The translations under genes were made by a program, and so were the position numbers. A stretch of 64,000 nucleotides of DNA from Pseudomonas sp. Irchel s3f7 (lineage in GTDB: Bacteria > Pseudomonadota > Gammaproteobacteria > Pseudomonadales > Pseudomonadaceae), in contig NZ_FYDO01000017.1 in NCBI RefSeq assembly GCF_900187615.1, positions 62,001 to 126,000 on the forward strand. The letters are read 5' to 3'. Under the pieces are notes generated by a model that saw only the letters and a program-made list of their open reading frames with translations, had not been told where the DNA came from and ran no database searches. Positions 51,970 through 61,001 of this stretch are shown here, piece by piece. How positions within the stretch are numbered: position 1 is the first letter of the stretch; each line of letters opens with the position of its first letter.

Positions 51970-52509
51970 TTATTCGTCCGCGTTGGGATCAAGATCCGGG
52001 AACATCACCTCGGTAAACCCGAACTTGCTGAAGTCCGTAATCCGCGAAGGGTACAGGCGGCCTATCAAGTGATCGCACTCATGCTGCACCACCCGCGCGT
52101 GGAACCCCGAGGCAATGCGCACGATGGGTTCGCCCTTGGGGTCGACACCTTCGTAGCGAATATGCTGGTAGCGCTGTACCTCGCCGCGCAGGCCGGGCAC
52201 TGACAAACAACCTTCAAAGCCCTCCTCAAGCGTCGGGCTCAGCGGCGTGATCAACGGGTTGATCAGAATCGTCTGCGGCACCGCTTCGGCGTCCGGATAG
52301 CGCTCGCTGTGCTCGAACCCGAAAATCACCAATTGCAGGTCGACGCCAATCTGCGGTGCGGCGAGGCCGACTCCGCCGACACTTTCCATGGTCTGGAACA
52401 TGTCGTCGATGAGTTGCCACAGCTCGGGGCTGTCGAACATCTCGGCGGGTACGGGCGGAGCAATGCGCAGCAGGCGCTCGTCGCCCATTTTCAGAATGTC
52501 ACGAATCAT
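51970..52509 (-). CDS. def: Peptide deformylase
   Basis: 179 residues. The three family motifs are present: GVGLAAPQIG, EGCLSVPG (metal-binding Cys) and QHECDHL (HExxH with two metal His). Removes the formyl group from new proteins. The start overlaps the stop of the BrkB-family gene by 4 nt. Pseudomonas usually has more than one def, so this may be the accessory paralogue. Confidence 0.93.
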   Translation of the reverse strand: MIRDILKMGDERLLRIAPPVPAEMFDSPELWQLIDDMFQTMESVGGVGLAAPQIGVDLQLVIFGFEHSERYPDAEAVPQTILINPLITPLSPTLEEGFEGCLSVPGLRGEVQRYQHIRYEGVDPKGEPIVRIASGFHARVVQHECDHLIGRLYPSRITDFSKFGFTEVMFPDLDPNADE

Positions 52510-53468
52510 GTTTGGGCTTCGTCAGTGGTCGGCTTGAGCGAGTGATCCCGGCCCAGCCCCGACACGTGGTGCTTTTCCTCATGGCCCGGACCGTGTTCGC
52601 CGGGGACCTTTTCGCCGGGGTCCTTGCCCTCTCGCGACATGTGCTCGATCACTGCATTCATTTCCGCGCCGAGCAACAGCACCGCGGCGGAAATGTAGAA
52701 GTACAGCAACAGCACGATGATCGCGCCGATACTGCCATACATGGCGTTGTAGTTGGCGAACTCCTTGACGTAGAAGCCGAAGCCCAGCGACGCGATGATC
52801 CATACCACCACGGCCAGTACAGAGCCGGGCGTGATGAAGCGAAACTCCTGTTTGACGTCAGGCATGACGTAGTAGATCAACGCCACTGCGACCATCAACA
52901 GGATCACGATCACCGGCCAGCGTGCGATGGTCCAGAGTGTGACGATGAAATATTCGAGGCCGACTTGCGATGCGATCCAGCTCATCACTTGAGGACCGAG
53001 CACCATCAGCGCGGCGGCGATCAGCAACATACCGGCGATGCCGACCGTGTAGATGATCGACAGCGGAAAACGCTTCCACGCAGGACGACCTTCCACCACG
53101 TCGTAGGCAGCGTTCATCGCGCTCATCATCAAGCGCACACCGGCTGAAGCGGTCCACAAGGCAATCACAATACCCACCGACAGCAAACCACCCTTGGACT
53201 GCTGAAGCTGGTCAATGACCGGGTTGACCTGTTCCAGGGCCTGGGGCGGCAGCACGAGTTCCGATTGCAGGCGCAGCCACGAAAAAAAATCAGGCAGGTG
53301 CAAAAAACCGATCAAGGCAATCAGAAACAGAATGAACGGAAACAGCGAAAACAGCATTTGATAGGCAAGCGCCGAGGCATAGGTCGACATCTCGTCGTCG
53401 ACGAACTCGGTGACCGTGCGCACCATCACACGGTGCAGGGGCAAGCCTCTCATGTCCGGGAAAATCAT
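52506..53468 (-). CDS. YihY/BrkB family inner-membrane protein
   Basis: 320 residues from the ATG at 53468, with GGAGACGCTA before it; a start 4 codons earlier is possible. Six membrane helices, with the family signatures ALAYQMLFSLFPFILFLIAL and YGSIGAIIVLLLYFYISAAV followed by LLGAEMNAVIEH. The C-terminal 40 residues are hydrophilic and His/Glu-rich (PGEHGPGHEEKHHVSG). Function unknown despite the ribonuclease BN label once used. Upstream partner of def with a 4-nt overlap. Confidence 0.9.
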   Translation of the reverse strand: MIFPDMRGLPLHRVMVRTVTEFVDDEMSTYASALAYQMLFSLFPFILFLIALIGFLHLPDFFSWLRLQSELVLPPQALEQVNPVIDQLQQSKGGLLSVGIVIALWTASAGVRLMMSAMNAAYDVVEGRPAWKRFPLSIIYTVGIAGMLLIAAALMVLGPQVMSWIASQVGLEYFIVTLWTIARWPVIVILLMVAVALIYYVMPDVKQEFRFITPGSVLAVVVWIIASLGFGFYVKEFANYNAMYGSIGAIIVLLLYFYISAAVLLLGAEMNAVIEHMSREGKDPGEKVPGEHGPGHEEKHHVSGLGRDHSLKPTTDEAQT

Positions 53469-53599
53469 TAGCGTCTCCATCCGCCGCAAACAGATTCGGG
53501 TTCAAGTTGTGGCGACTCAGGGGCCGTTTTCTTCCATCAAAGTAGCGCACTTCGCGACTTTGAAACAATTTCAGTGATCAAGTTCAGGCTGACACAAAA

Positions 53600-53621
53600 A
53601 CGGCCATCTGAAGATGGCCGT
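53600..53621 (-). terminator. Intrinsic terminator of csbD-like gene
   Basis: ACGGCCATCT-TC-AGATGGCCGT followed by TTTT on the minus strand (AAAAA at 53596-53600 on plus). Confidence 0.88.
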
Positions 53622-53645
53622 TCCTTACCGTCATCCAAGGCCGAA

Positions 53646-53837
53646 TCAGGCCTCGTCGACGCTTTTCTTGACCGCATCCTTGGCTTTGCCTATGGCTTGT
53701 TGTGCTTCGCCTTTCTTTTCCTGCACCACGCCTTCGGCGCGCATTTTGTCATTACCGGTGGCCTTGCCAACGCCTTGCTTGACGTTGCCCACGGCTTCAT
53801 TGGCCATGCCTTTCACTTTATCGCCTGTGCTGCTCAT
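53646..53837 (-). CDS. CsbD-like stress protein
   Basis: 63 residues, GDKVKGMANEAVGNVKQGVG and KGEAQQAIGKAKDAVKKSVD repeats of 11-residue type, as in CsbD proteins (sigma-B general stress family in Bacillus). Amphipathic and soluble. Preceded by AGGAGAAATACC. A possible extracytoplasmic-function promoter lies upstream. Confidence 0.88.
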   Translation of the reverse strand: MSSTGDKVKGMANEAVGNVKQGVGKATGNDKMRAEGVVQEKKGEAQQAIGKAKDAVKKSVDEA

Positions 53838-54035
53838 GGTATTTCTCCTGTGAACATCGGGATGGAAAAGTGGTTACACAAGGTTGACCGGGGGCGTTTG
53901 CGCGGAGTTTCATTTATTTTCACCGCGTCATTTCATCGCTCGATGCAGGTTGGGCTTTATGTTTGCCCGGCAACCCCCGAGAATGTGCAACACTTTCAGG
54001 CCATGGCGCTGAAGATCCAATCCCGTAGGAATGTT

Positions 54036-54413
54036 ATGAAACTCGATAAAAAGCAGGCCATTGCCCGCAGAAACCAGGAACTCGGCGGTGCTGTGCTTGG
54101 CGTCAACAACTGCCACTTCGCCGAACTGAACCGTAACCGCAACATCTGGTGGTTCGACCTCCCGGTCGCGCGCCTGGCGATTGGTCAGTACGAGTGGATT
54201 CACCTGCTGATGCACACACCGGACACCGACGAACTGCTGCACCTGAAAGTGCCGACCGTGTTCCTGCGCGAGAAACTTGAAGGCCTGGTGATACGCAACG
54301 AAGGCAAGCGCAAGGCGGCCCTGAGCCTGGAACTGAGCGCCGACAAGGACTCGTACCTGCAGGACATGCGTCCGACAGGGACCAACGTCAACTTCGCGCC
54401 GTTCCGCTTGTAA
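54036..54413 (+). CDS. Conserved hypothetical protein (PA3298-like)
   Basis: 125 residues from the ATG at 54036 (GTAGGAATGTT). Contains NNCHFAELNRNRNIWWFDLPVARL and LRPTGTNVNFAPFRL-type ends. Its position next to fadD1 matches a small gene at the same place in P. aeruginosa, from memory. No family recognised. Confidence 0.65.
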   Translation: MKLDKKQAIARRNQELGGAVLGVNNCHFAELNRNRNIWWFDLPVARLAIGQYEWIHLLMHTPDTDELLHLKVPTVFLREKLEGLVIRNEGKRKAALSLELSADKDSYLQDMRPTGTNVNFAPFRL

Positions 54414-54426
54414 TACACAAAATCGT

Positions 54427-54559
54427 TGTGGCGAGGGGGCTTGCCCCCGTTCGGCGGCGCAGCCGTCGTAAATCAGATGAGTATGGTGTGTCAGGCGAAT
54501 GGCAACTGCTGGTTTTGGGGCCGCTTCGCAGCCCAGCGGGGGCAAGCCCCCTCGCCACA
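54427..54559. repeat. REP pair, inverted (REPIN-like)
   Basis: TGTGGCGAGGGGGCTTGCCC-CCGT and inverted GGGGGCAAGCCCCCTCGCCA, about 90 nt apart, between convergent genes. Confidence 0.88.
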
Positions 54560-54590
54560 AAAGCACTTTGACCAGAAAGTCTGCGCCAAC

Positions 54591-54618
54591 AAAAAGCCCC
54601 GCATTTGCGGGGCTTTTT
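54591..54618 (-). terminator. Intrinsic terminator of fadD1
   Basis: AAAAAGCCCCGCA-TT-TGCGGGGCTTTTT, 13-bp stem with flanking A/T runs; serves fadD1 and could act both ways. Confidence 0.92.
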
Positions 54619-54621
54619 GTA

Positions 54622-56322
54622 TTACGCGGTGGCTTTCTTCGCGTTGATCTTTTTCAGCTCTTCATCGCGCAATTCACGACGCAAGATCTTGCCGACGTTG
54701 GTGGTCGGCAGTGCATCGCGGAACTCCACGGCGCGCGGGACCTTGTAGCCGGTGACGTTGGCGCGCATGTGCTCCATCACCTGTTCCTTGGTCAGGGTCA
54801 CGCCCGGTTTGGCAACGATGAAGATCTTGATCGCCTCGCCCGACTTTTCGTCAGGCACGCCGATGGCTGCGCATTGCAGCACGCCCGGCAGAACGGCGAG
54901 CACGTCTTCCAGCTCGTTCGGGTACACGTTGAAACCGGAGACCAGGATCATGTCTTTCTTGCGATCGACAATGCGCAGGTAACCATCCGCCTGAATCAGC
55001 GCGATATCACCGGTTTTCAGCCAGCCTTCGCTGTCGAGCATTTCATCGGTCGCGTCCTGGCGCTGCCAGTAACCTTTCATGACTTGCGGGCCCTTCACGC
55101 ACAGCTCGCCGATCTCACCCATTGGCTGTTCAACGCCCGCATCGTCGATGACTTTGCACAGGGTCGAGGGCACCGGAATGCCGATGGTGCCGATCTGAAT
55201 GTTCTGGATCGGGTTGACCGTCGCGACCGGGCTGGTTTCGGTCATGCCGTAACCTTCGCAGATGGCGCAACCGGTGACCGCTTTCCAGCGTTCGGCCGCG
55301 GCCAGTTGCAGGGCCATGCCGCCGGACAACGTGACTTTCAGCGCCGAGAAATCCAGCTTGCGGAAGCCTTCGTTGTTACACAGGGCCACGAACAGCGTGT
55401 TCAGCCCGACGAAACCGCTGAACTTCCACTTCGACAGTTCCTTGACCATCGCCGGCAGGTCGCGCGGGTTGCTGATCAGGATGTTGTGGTTGCCGATCAG
55501 CATCATCGCCATGCAATGAAAGGTGAACGCATAGATGTGGTACAGCGGCAGCGGCGTGATCAGGATCTCGCAACCTTCATTCAGGTTGGAACCCATCAGT
55601 GCCTTGCATTGCAGCATGTTGGCGACGAGGTTGCGGTGGGTCAGCATCGCGCCCTTGGCTACGCCCGTGGTGCCGCCGGTGTATTGCAGCACCGCGACAT
55701 CACCGCTGGCGGGGCTGGCTTCCGCGACCGGTTGGCCCATGCCTTTGCTCAGCACATCGTTGAACTTGACGGCTTTGGGCAGGTGATACGCCGGGACCAT
55801 CTTCTTCACGTATTTGATGACGCTGTTGATCAGCAGGCGCTTGAGCGGCGGCAGCAGGTCGGCGACTTCGGTGATGATGACGTGCTTGACGCCCGTCTTC
55901 GGCACGACCGTTTCAGCCAGGTGCGCCATGTTGGCCAGGCAGACCAACGCTTTGGCACCGGAGTCATTGAACTGGTGTTCCATTTCCCGCGCGGTGTACA
56001 GCGGGTTGGTATTGACCACGATCATGCCGGCGCGGATGGCACCGAAGACGGCAACCGGGTACTGCAACACGTTGGGCAGTTGCACCGCGATTCGATCGCC
56101 GGGCTGCAAGTCGGTATGCTGTTGCAGGTAAGCGGCAAAGGCACCGGACAATTCGTACAGTTCACCGTAGGTGATTGTCTTGCCCAGGTTGCTGAATGCC
56201 GGCTTATTGGCGAAGCGTTGGCAGGATTGCTTCAACACTGCCTGAATATTCGGGTACTCGTCTGGATTGATGTCGCAAGCAATCCCAGCTGGGTACTTAT
56301 CCTTCCAAAAGTCTTCGTTCAT
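54622..56322 (-). CDS. fadD1: Long-chain fatty acyl-CoA synthetase FadD1
   Basis: 566 residues. AMP-forming ligase: P-loop-like YTGGTTGVAKGAMLTHRN, YGMTETSPVA, and the C-terminal hinge DRKKDMILVSGFNVYPNE with the catalytic Lys region (VGKILRREL). Activates fatty acids to acyl-CoA for beta-oxidation. Paired in order with fadD2 as in P. aeruginosa; the name follows that synteny. A 281-nt gap before it holds a perfect 16-bp palindrome. Confidence 0.92.
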   Translation of the reverse strand: MNEDFWKDKYPAGIACDINPDEYPNIQAVLKQSCQRFANKPAFSNLGKTITYGELYELSGAFAAYLQQHTDLQPGDRIAVQLPNVLQYPVAVFGAIRAGMIVVNTNPLYTAREMEHQFNDSGAKALVCLANMAHLAETVVPKTGVKHVIITEVADLLPPLKRLLINSVIKYVKKMVPAYHLPKAVKFNDVLSKGMGQPVAEASPASGDVAVLQYTGGTTGVAKGAMLTHRNLVANMLQCKALMGSNLNEGCEILITPLPLYHIYAFTFHCMAMMLIGNHNILISNPRDLPAMVKELSKWKFSGFVGLNTLFVALCNNEGFRKLDFSALKVTLSGGMALQLAAAERWKAVTGCAICEGYGMTETSPVATVNPIQNIQIGTIGIPVPSTLCKVIDDAGVEQPMGEIGELCVKGPQVMKGYWQRQDATDEMLDSEGWLKTGDIALIQADGYLRIVDRKKDMILVSGFNVYPNELEDVLAVLPGVLQCAAIGVPDEKSGEAIKIFIVAKPGVTLTKEQVMEHMRANVTGYKVPRAVEFRDALPTTNVGKILRRELRDEELKKINAKKATA

Positions 56323-56486
56323 GGAAGCCCACTCCTCAGCAACGCGAATTCAGCACCGCATTTGATGCGATTATTATTGGTGTTTGGTCATTGGTGAATC
56401 TGGCTGACAGAAGGCCGAGAAGTCACAAAGCGCGCCGAGAGTAGCAGCTTTGCCAAGGGTCGCCTAGAGCCAAAAGCGGCCTCTAC

Positions 56487-56502
56487 AGTCACAATTGTGA
56501 CT
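56487..56502. promoter_or_regulatory. Perfect palindrome upstream of fadD1
   Basis: AGTCACAATTGTGACT, 16 bp, 165 nt upstream of fadD1 and 102 nt past the stop of fadD2. TCACA and TGTGA halves are facing as in no well-known CRP arrangement. Candidate operator. Confidence 0.6.
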
Positions 56503-56603
56503 CAAGAATAACAAGCAGTCATTTTAGAGCAAAAAACCTATTAGTCTCTGAAACCCACGGATTTCGGGGCTCAAAGCAAAAGATCGCACCGATTTACGAA
56601 AAT

Positions 56604-58292
56604 TTACGCGATATCACGCAACTCCCGCCGCAGAATCTTGCCCACCGGCGTCATCGGCAACGACTCACGCAACACAATGTGCTTGGGTACCTTGTACGCC
56701 GTGAAGTTCTCCTTGCAGTAGGCCTTCAGCTCTTCAAGGCTGACACCCGCTTCGCGAGCCACCACAAACAGCTTCACCGCCTCTCCCGACCGTTCGTCTG
56801 GCACGCCGATGACTGCGCAGTTAGCGACATTCGGGTGAGCCATCACCACGTCTTCGATTTCGTTCGGGTACACGTTGAAACCAGAGACGATGATCATGTC
56901 TTTCTTGCGATCGACGATGCGCACGAAACCGTCCGGATCGATCACCGCAATGTCGCCGGACTTGAACCAGCCCTCGGCGTCCAGCACCTCGGCGGTGGCC
57001 TCGGGTTTCTGCCAGTAGCCCTTCATGATCTGCGGACCTTTGATGCACAGTTCGCCGCGCTCGCCCAAGGGCTGTTCGACGCCGTCATCACTGATCACTT
57101 TCAACGTGGTGCCCGGCACCGGCAGGCCGACGGTACCGATCCGCGACTGGTCGCCGTAAGGGTTGGTGCAGGCCACCGGCGAGGTTTCGGTCAGGCCGTA
57201 GCCTTCGGTGATGCGGCAGCCGGTCATCTGCTCCCAGCGTTCGGCGGTCGCCTTGACCAGCGCGGTGCCGCCGGAGTTGGTGAGCTTGAGCGTCGAGAAG
57301 TCCAGGGTCTTGAAGTCCGGGTGATCCATCAGCGCGACGAACAGCGTGTTAAGCCCCAGCAGTGCCGAGAACCGCCAGTTCTTCAGCTCTTTGATGAAGC
57401 CACCGATGTCCCGTGGATTGGTGATCAGCACGTTGTGATTGCCCGACACCATCATGCACATGCAATTCGCCGTAAATGCATAGATGTGGTACAGCGGCAG
57501 TGGTGCAATCATCACCTCCTGCCCTTCGCGCAACAGCGGTTGACCGTCGTTGCCGAACTGCTCCAGGCATGCGCGCACCTGTTGCATGTTGGCGACCAGG
57601 TTGCCATGGGTCAGCATCGCGCCCTTGGCCAGACCGGTGGTGCCGCCGGTGTATTGCAGCACGGCGATATCATCGAGGCCGACGTTCAGCGGCTTGATGC
57701 CCAGGCCTCGGCCCAGCGCCAACGCGCTCTTGAAGGAAACGGCCTGGGGCAAGGCATACTCCGGGACCATTTTCTTGACCTTGCTGACCAGGGTGTTGAC
57801 CAGCCAGCCCTTGGCGGCAGGCATCAGGTCGCCCATCTTCGCTTCGATCAGGTACTGGATATCGGTGTCGGGAAGTACTTCCTGGACCTTCTGGCCGAAC
57901 ATGTTCAAGTACACCAGCGCCCGGGCACCCGAGTCCTTGAACTGATGACGCATCTCCCGCGCGGTGTACAGCGGGTTGGTGTTGACCACGATCAGCCCGG
58001 CGCGCAAGGCACCGAATACAGCGATCGGATAATGCAGGACGTTGGGCATCTGCACTGCGATGCGATCCCCGGCGACCAGATCGGTGTGCGATTGCAGGTA
58101 AGCGGCAAAAGCGGCGCTATGGCGTTCCAGTTCGGCGTAGGTCAGGGTCACGCCCATGTTGCTGAAGGCCGGGCGATCAGCAAATTTCTTGCAGGAACGC
58201 TCGAACACCTCGATCACCGATTTGTAAGCCCCAACGTCAATATCCAGGGGTACGCCGGCCGGGCGTTTGTCATTCCAGAAATCAGGTTGCAT
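56604..58292 (-). CDS. fadD2: Long-chain fatty acyl-CoA synthetase FadD2
   Basis: 562 residues, paralogue of the preceding gene. YTGGTTGLAKGAMLTHGN, EGYGLTETSPVACTN and DRKKDMIIVSGFNVYPNE. The two enzymes in P. aeruginosa differ in chain-length preference. Probably separate transcription from fadD1 because of the 281-nt gap. Divergent from the alpha/beta hydrolase gene. Confidence 0.92.
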   Translation of the reverse strand: MQPDFWNDKRPAGVPLDIDVGAYKSVIEVFERSCKKFADRPAFSNMGVTLTYAELERHSAAFAAYLQSHTDLVAGDRIAVQMPNVLHYPIAVFGALRAGLIVVNTNPLYTAREMRHQFKDSGARALVYLNMFGQKVQEVLPDTDIQYLIEAKMGDLMPAAKGWLVNTLVSKVKKMVPEYALPQAVSFKSALALGRGLGIKPLNVGLDDIAVLQYTGGTTGLAKGAMLTHGNLVANMQQVRACLEQFGNDGQPLLREGQEVMIAPLPLYHIYAFTANCMCMMVSGNHNVLITNPRDIGGFIKELKNWRFSALLGLNTLFVALMDHPDFKTLDFSTLKLTNSGGTALVKATAERWEQMTGCRITEGYGLTETSPVACTNPYGDQSRIGTVGLPVPGTTLKVISDDGVEQPLGERGELCIKGPQIMKGYWQKPEATAEVLDAEGWFKSGDIAVIDPDGFVRIVDRKKDMIIVSGFNVYPNEIEDVVMAHPNVANCAVIGVPDERSGEAVKLFVVAREAGVSLEELKAYCKENFTAYKVPKHIVLRESLPMTPVGKILRRELRDIA

Positions 58293-58537
58293 TGTTCTTG
58301 TCCTCTTTACCTGAGCCTATCCGAGGCCACTTTTCTGTCATTTCAAAAACAAACTACGAAAAGCGGAGCTTCACGGACACTAGCAGCAATGGCGATTCAG
58401 GCAAATATGCCCACAACCGTCATTGATCGTGTGAATCTTCGTGCAGTGGCGTGGCCTGATCAGACGCCCGACGCAGGATGCGCTATAAAATGCAACGAGC
58501 TGTTTCCGATCCGGCAGCCCCATGCAAAGGAACCGCA

Positions 58538-59482
58538 ATGATCCACGATACGTTCTGGTTGACCACGAGCGACCACAGCCGCCTCTTCGTTAACCAGTGG
58601 CTGCCAGACGGCAGTCTCAAGGCAGTGATTCTGCTAGCCCACGGCATGGCCGAACACAGTGGTCGTTATGCGGATCTGGCGGAAAAACTCACTGAACACG
58701 GCTACGGCGTCTGTGCGCCGGACTTGCGCGGACATGGCAAAACTGCCGAAAACGGGACCCTTGGCCATTTCGCCGACGACGACGGCTGGTGCAAAGTCGT
58801 CAGCGACCTGGCGAGCCTCAACCAGCACATCGGCCAGGAGCATCCCGGCGTGCCGATCGTGTTGCTCGGTCACAGCATGGGCAGTTACATCGCCCAGGCT
58901 TATCTAATGCACCACAGCGCCAGTCTGCACGGGGCGATTCTCAGCGGTTCTAACTTCCAGCCCGTGACGCTTTATCGCGCGGCGCGGCAGATCGCCCGTC
59001 TGGAAAGGCTGCGCCAAGGGCCGAAGGGACGCAGCGCACTGATCGAATGGCTGTCGTTCGGCTCGTTCAACAAAAAATTCAAACCGGCGCGCACCCGATT
59101 CGACTGGCTCAGCCGCGATCCGGCGCAGGTCGATCGGTATGCCAATGATCCGCTGTGTGGCTTTCGCTGCACCAATCAACTGTGGATCGATTTGCTCGGT
59201 GGGTTGCAGCAAATCAGCAAAGCGTCCAATCTCGCGCAGATCGATCCGGGCCTGCCGCTGCTGGTGATTGGCGGTGAATGTGATCCGGTGAGCGAAGGCA
59301 AGCGTCTGACTGATCTGGCCAACGCCCTGCGCGCGGCCGGCAACCAGCACCTGCAACTGACCATTTACCCGCAGGCGCGGCACGAACTGTTCAACGAGAG
59401 CAACCGCGATGAAGTCATCGCCGATGTGCTGAACTGGATCGCACAGGCCTTGAGCAGCCCCCGGCCGCCCAGGGCCGAATAG
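58538..59482 (+). CDS. Alpha/beta hydrolase, monoacylglycerol-lipase-like
   Basis: 314 residues from the ATG at 58538 (AAAGGAACC). VILLAHGMAEHSGRYADLAE is the oxyanion region, LLGHSMGSYIAQ the nucleophile elbow, and QARHELFNE the His region. Family of serine aminopeptidase S33/monoacylglycerol lipases. Its place beside fadD1/fadD2 and the MaoC hydratase suggests release of fatty acids from a glyceride or similar ester. Confidence 0.88.
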   Translation: MIHDTFWLTTSDHSRLFVNQWLPDGSLKAVILLAHGMAEHSGRYADLAEKLTEHGYGVCAPDLRGHGKTAENGTLGHFADDDGWCKVVSDLASLNQHIGQEHPGVPIVLLGHSMGSYIAQAYLMHHSASLHGAILSGSNFQPVTLYRAARQIARLERLRQGPKGRSALIEWLSFGSFNKKFKPARTRFDWLSRDPAQVDRYANDPLCGFRCTNQLWIDLLGGLQQISKASNLAQIDPGLPLLVIGGECDPVSEGKRLTDLANALRAAGNQHLQLTIYPQARHELFNESNRDEVIADVLNWIAQALSSPRPPRAE

Positions 59483-59523
59483 CTTTTTGTGAATTTTCTA
59501 ATTCGTCACAGGAATTGAGACAG

Positions 59524-59994
59524 ATGACCCAGGTTACCAACACGCCATACGAAGCCCTTGAAGTCGGCCAGACCGCCAGTTTCAGCAAGACTGTCGAAGA
59601 GCGCGACATTCAGTTGTTCGCCGCGATGTCGGGCGATCACAACCCGGTGCACCTGGATGCCGAGTACGCCGCCAGCACCATGTTCAAGGAACGCATCGCC
59701 CACGGCATGTTCAGCGGCGCGTTGATCAGTGCAGCGGTTGCGTGCGAGTTGCCTGGGCCGGGGACCATATACATCGGCCAGCAAATGAGTTTTCAGAAGC
59801 CGGTGAAGATTGGCGACACCCTGACGGTGCGTCTGGAAATCCTCGAAAAACTGCCGAAATTCCGCGTGCGCATTGCCACCCGTGTATTCAACCAGCGCGA
59901 TGAGCTGGTGGTGGATGGCGAGGCGGAGATTCTGGCGCCACGCAAGCAACAGAGCGTGACGTTGACCGAGCTGCCCGCCATCAGCATTGGTTGA
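59524..59994 (+). CDS. MaoC-family (R)-enoyl-CoA hydratase
   Basis: 156 residues, start ATG 59524. Hot-dog fold with the hydratase signature FAAMSGDHNPVHLDAEYA (Asp-His pair) and RIAHGMFSGALIS. Hydrates trans-2-enoyl-CoA to (R)-3-hydroxyacyl-CoA, a precursor of polyhydroxyalkanoate. Follows the alpha/beta hydrolase by 41 nt. Confidence 0.9.
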   Translation: MTQVTNTPYEALEVGQTASFSKTVEERDIQLFAAMSGDHNPVHLDAEYAASTMFKERIAHGMFSGALISAAVACELPGPGTIYIGQQMSFQKPVKIGDTLTVRLEILEKLPKFRVRIATRVFNQRDELVVDGEAEILAPRKQQSVTLTELPAISIG

Positions 59995-59998
59995 TCGC

Positions 59999-60028
59999 TA
60001 AAAAGATCGCGCCTGCGATCTTTTGATC
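59999..60028. repeat. Degenerate REP
   Basis: AAAAAGATCGCGCCTGCGAT-CTTTTGATC; a shortened member of the AAAGATCGCAG repeat family. Confidence 0.6.
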
Positions 60029-60031
60029 TAG

Positions 60032-60058
60032 AAAAACGCCAGCCCTGCTGGCGTTTTT
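60032..60058. terminator. Bidirectional terminator
   Basis: AAAAACGCCAGC-CCT-GCTGGCGTTTTT, between the convergent MaoC and DUF2383 genes. Confidence 0.9.
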
Positions 60059-60066
60059 AATACGCG

Positions 60067-60534
60067 TTACGAACGGGCACGGGCCTGGTTACGCAGGGCT
60101 TTTACCTGATCGTGGTTGCGCTGCACACCATGGTACTGACGCTCAACCAGGTCACGAATACCAATCAGGTTGTTCTTGTTGATTTTCTCCATGGCATCCC
60201 GGTATGCCTTCAATGCATGGTCCTCACCACGCTCGGCTTCATTCAGCACAGCCTCCTCGTCCTTGCCGGTGAACATCGACTTCACATCGACCCAACGACG
60301 ATGCAGATCGCCGGCGACACTGCTGGAGGTTTCCGGGTCGCCGCCCAGCGAACGAACGGCGGCCTGCAGTTCGGCCGCGGCCGTGGCGCAGTCGGAGGAG
60401 CGTTGAACAAACAGGGATTTGAGTTCAGGGTGTTTGATGTCTTCAGCGCAAGTCTTGAACCCTTTCTGACCGTCCTTGCTGGTTTCAATCAGGTCGTTGA
60501 GTACAGAAATGGCTTCTTTATTCATGTCGGTCAT
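60067..60534 (-). CDS. DUF2383 (PA2169-family) four-helix protein
   Basis: 155 residues, a ferritin-like four-helix bundle: LNDLIETSKDGQKGFKTCAE, FVQRSSDCATAAAELQAAV, AVLNEAERGEDHALKAYRDA. Preceded by AAGGAATTGAAAA. Cytoplasmic, stress-linked in some species; no metal-binding EXXH pattern is clear. Confidence 0.85.
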   Translation of the reverse strand: MTDMNKEAISVLNDLIETSKDGQKGFKTCAEDIKHPELKSLFVQRSSDCATAAAELQAAVRSLGGDPETSSSVAGDLHRRWVDVKSMFTGKDEEAVLNEAERGEDHALKAYRDAMEKINKNNLIGIRDLVERQYHGVQRNHDQVKALRNQARARS

Positions 60535-60736
60535 TTTTCAATTCCTTGCCGTGATGGAAGATGCAATGAACAGTGCACCCTGCATGCCAGCCTGAAACTG
60601 TTTATTTAATCGTTATATTTCAAATACTTATCAATAACCTAAAAATCTGTATCCGTTTTTTTTGCATGATCTGTCAATTGGCCTGCATGCAGAATGCCTG
60701 TATTTTCTCCACTGACTGAATCAAGACGACTGATCG
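60535..60736. other. AT-rich spacer
   Basis: Clearly more AT-rich than the flanks, with CGTTATATTTC. Likely holds the promoters of the divergent DUF2383 and DUF3820 genes. Confidence 0.3.
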
Positions 60737-60973
60737 ATGAACCCTGAAAAGCTTGAACTGCTGATCACCCGCGAAATGCCCTTCGGCAAGTACAAGGGAC
60801 GAATCATTGCCGACCTGCCCGGCCCTTACCTGAATTGGTTCGCCCGGGAAGGTTTCCCCCATGGCGAGCTCGGCGGTCTGCTGGCCCTGATGCAGGAAAT
60901 CGATCACAACGGCTTGTCGGATTTGCTCGAGCCGTTGCGCGCCAAACACGGCAAACCAGCCCCGCGTCACTGA
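60737..60973 (+). CDS. DUF3820 family protein
   Basis: 78 residues: PFGKYKGRIIADLPGPYLNWFAR is the signature of the QSregVF_b/DUF3820 family. Small and cytoplasmic; described in one P. aeruginosa protein as quorum-sensing regulated. 28 nt before the aminotransferase gene, so the two may be co-transcribed. Confidence 0.85.
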   Translation: MNPEKLELLITREMPFGKYKGRIIADLPGPYLNWFAREGFPHGELGGLLALMQEIDHNGLSDLLEPLRAKHGKPAPRH

Positions 60974-61001
60974 CTCACCCGGCCCCCGACTGAGTACCCC
61001 C

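Noticed and set aside
54499..58541. Two frames over 600 codons opposite fadD1 and fadD2
   Set aside because: Antisense shadows; both contain no recognisable domain while the minus strand has intact ligases.
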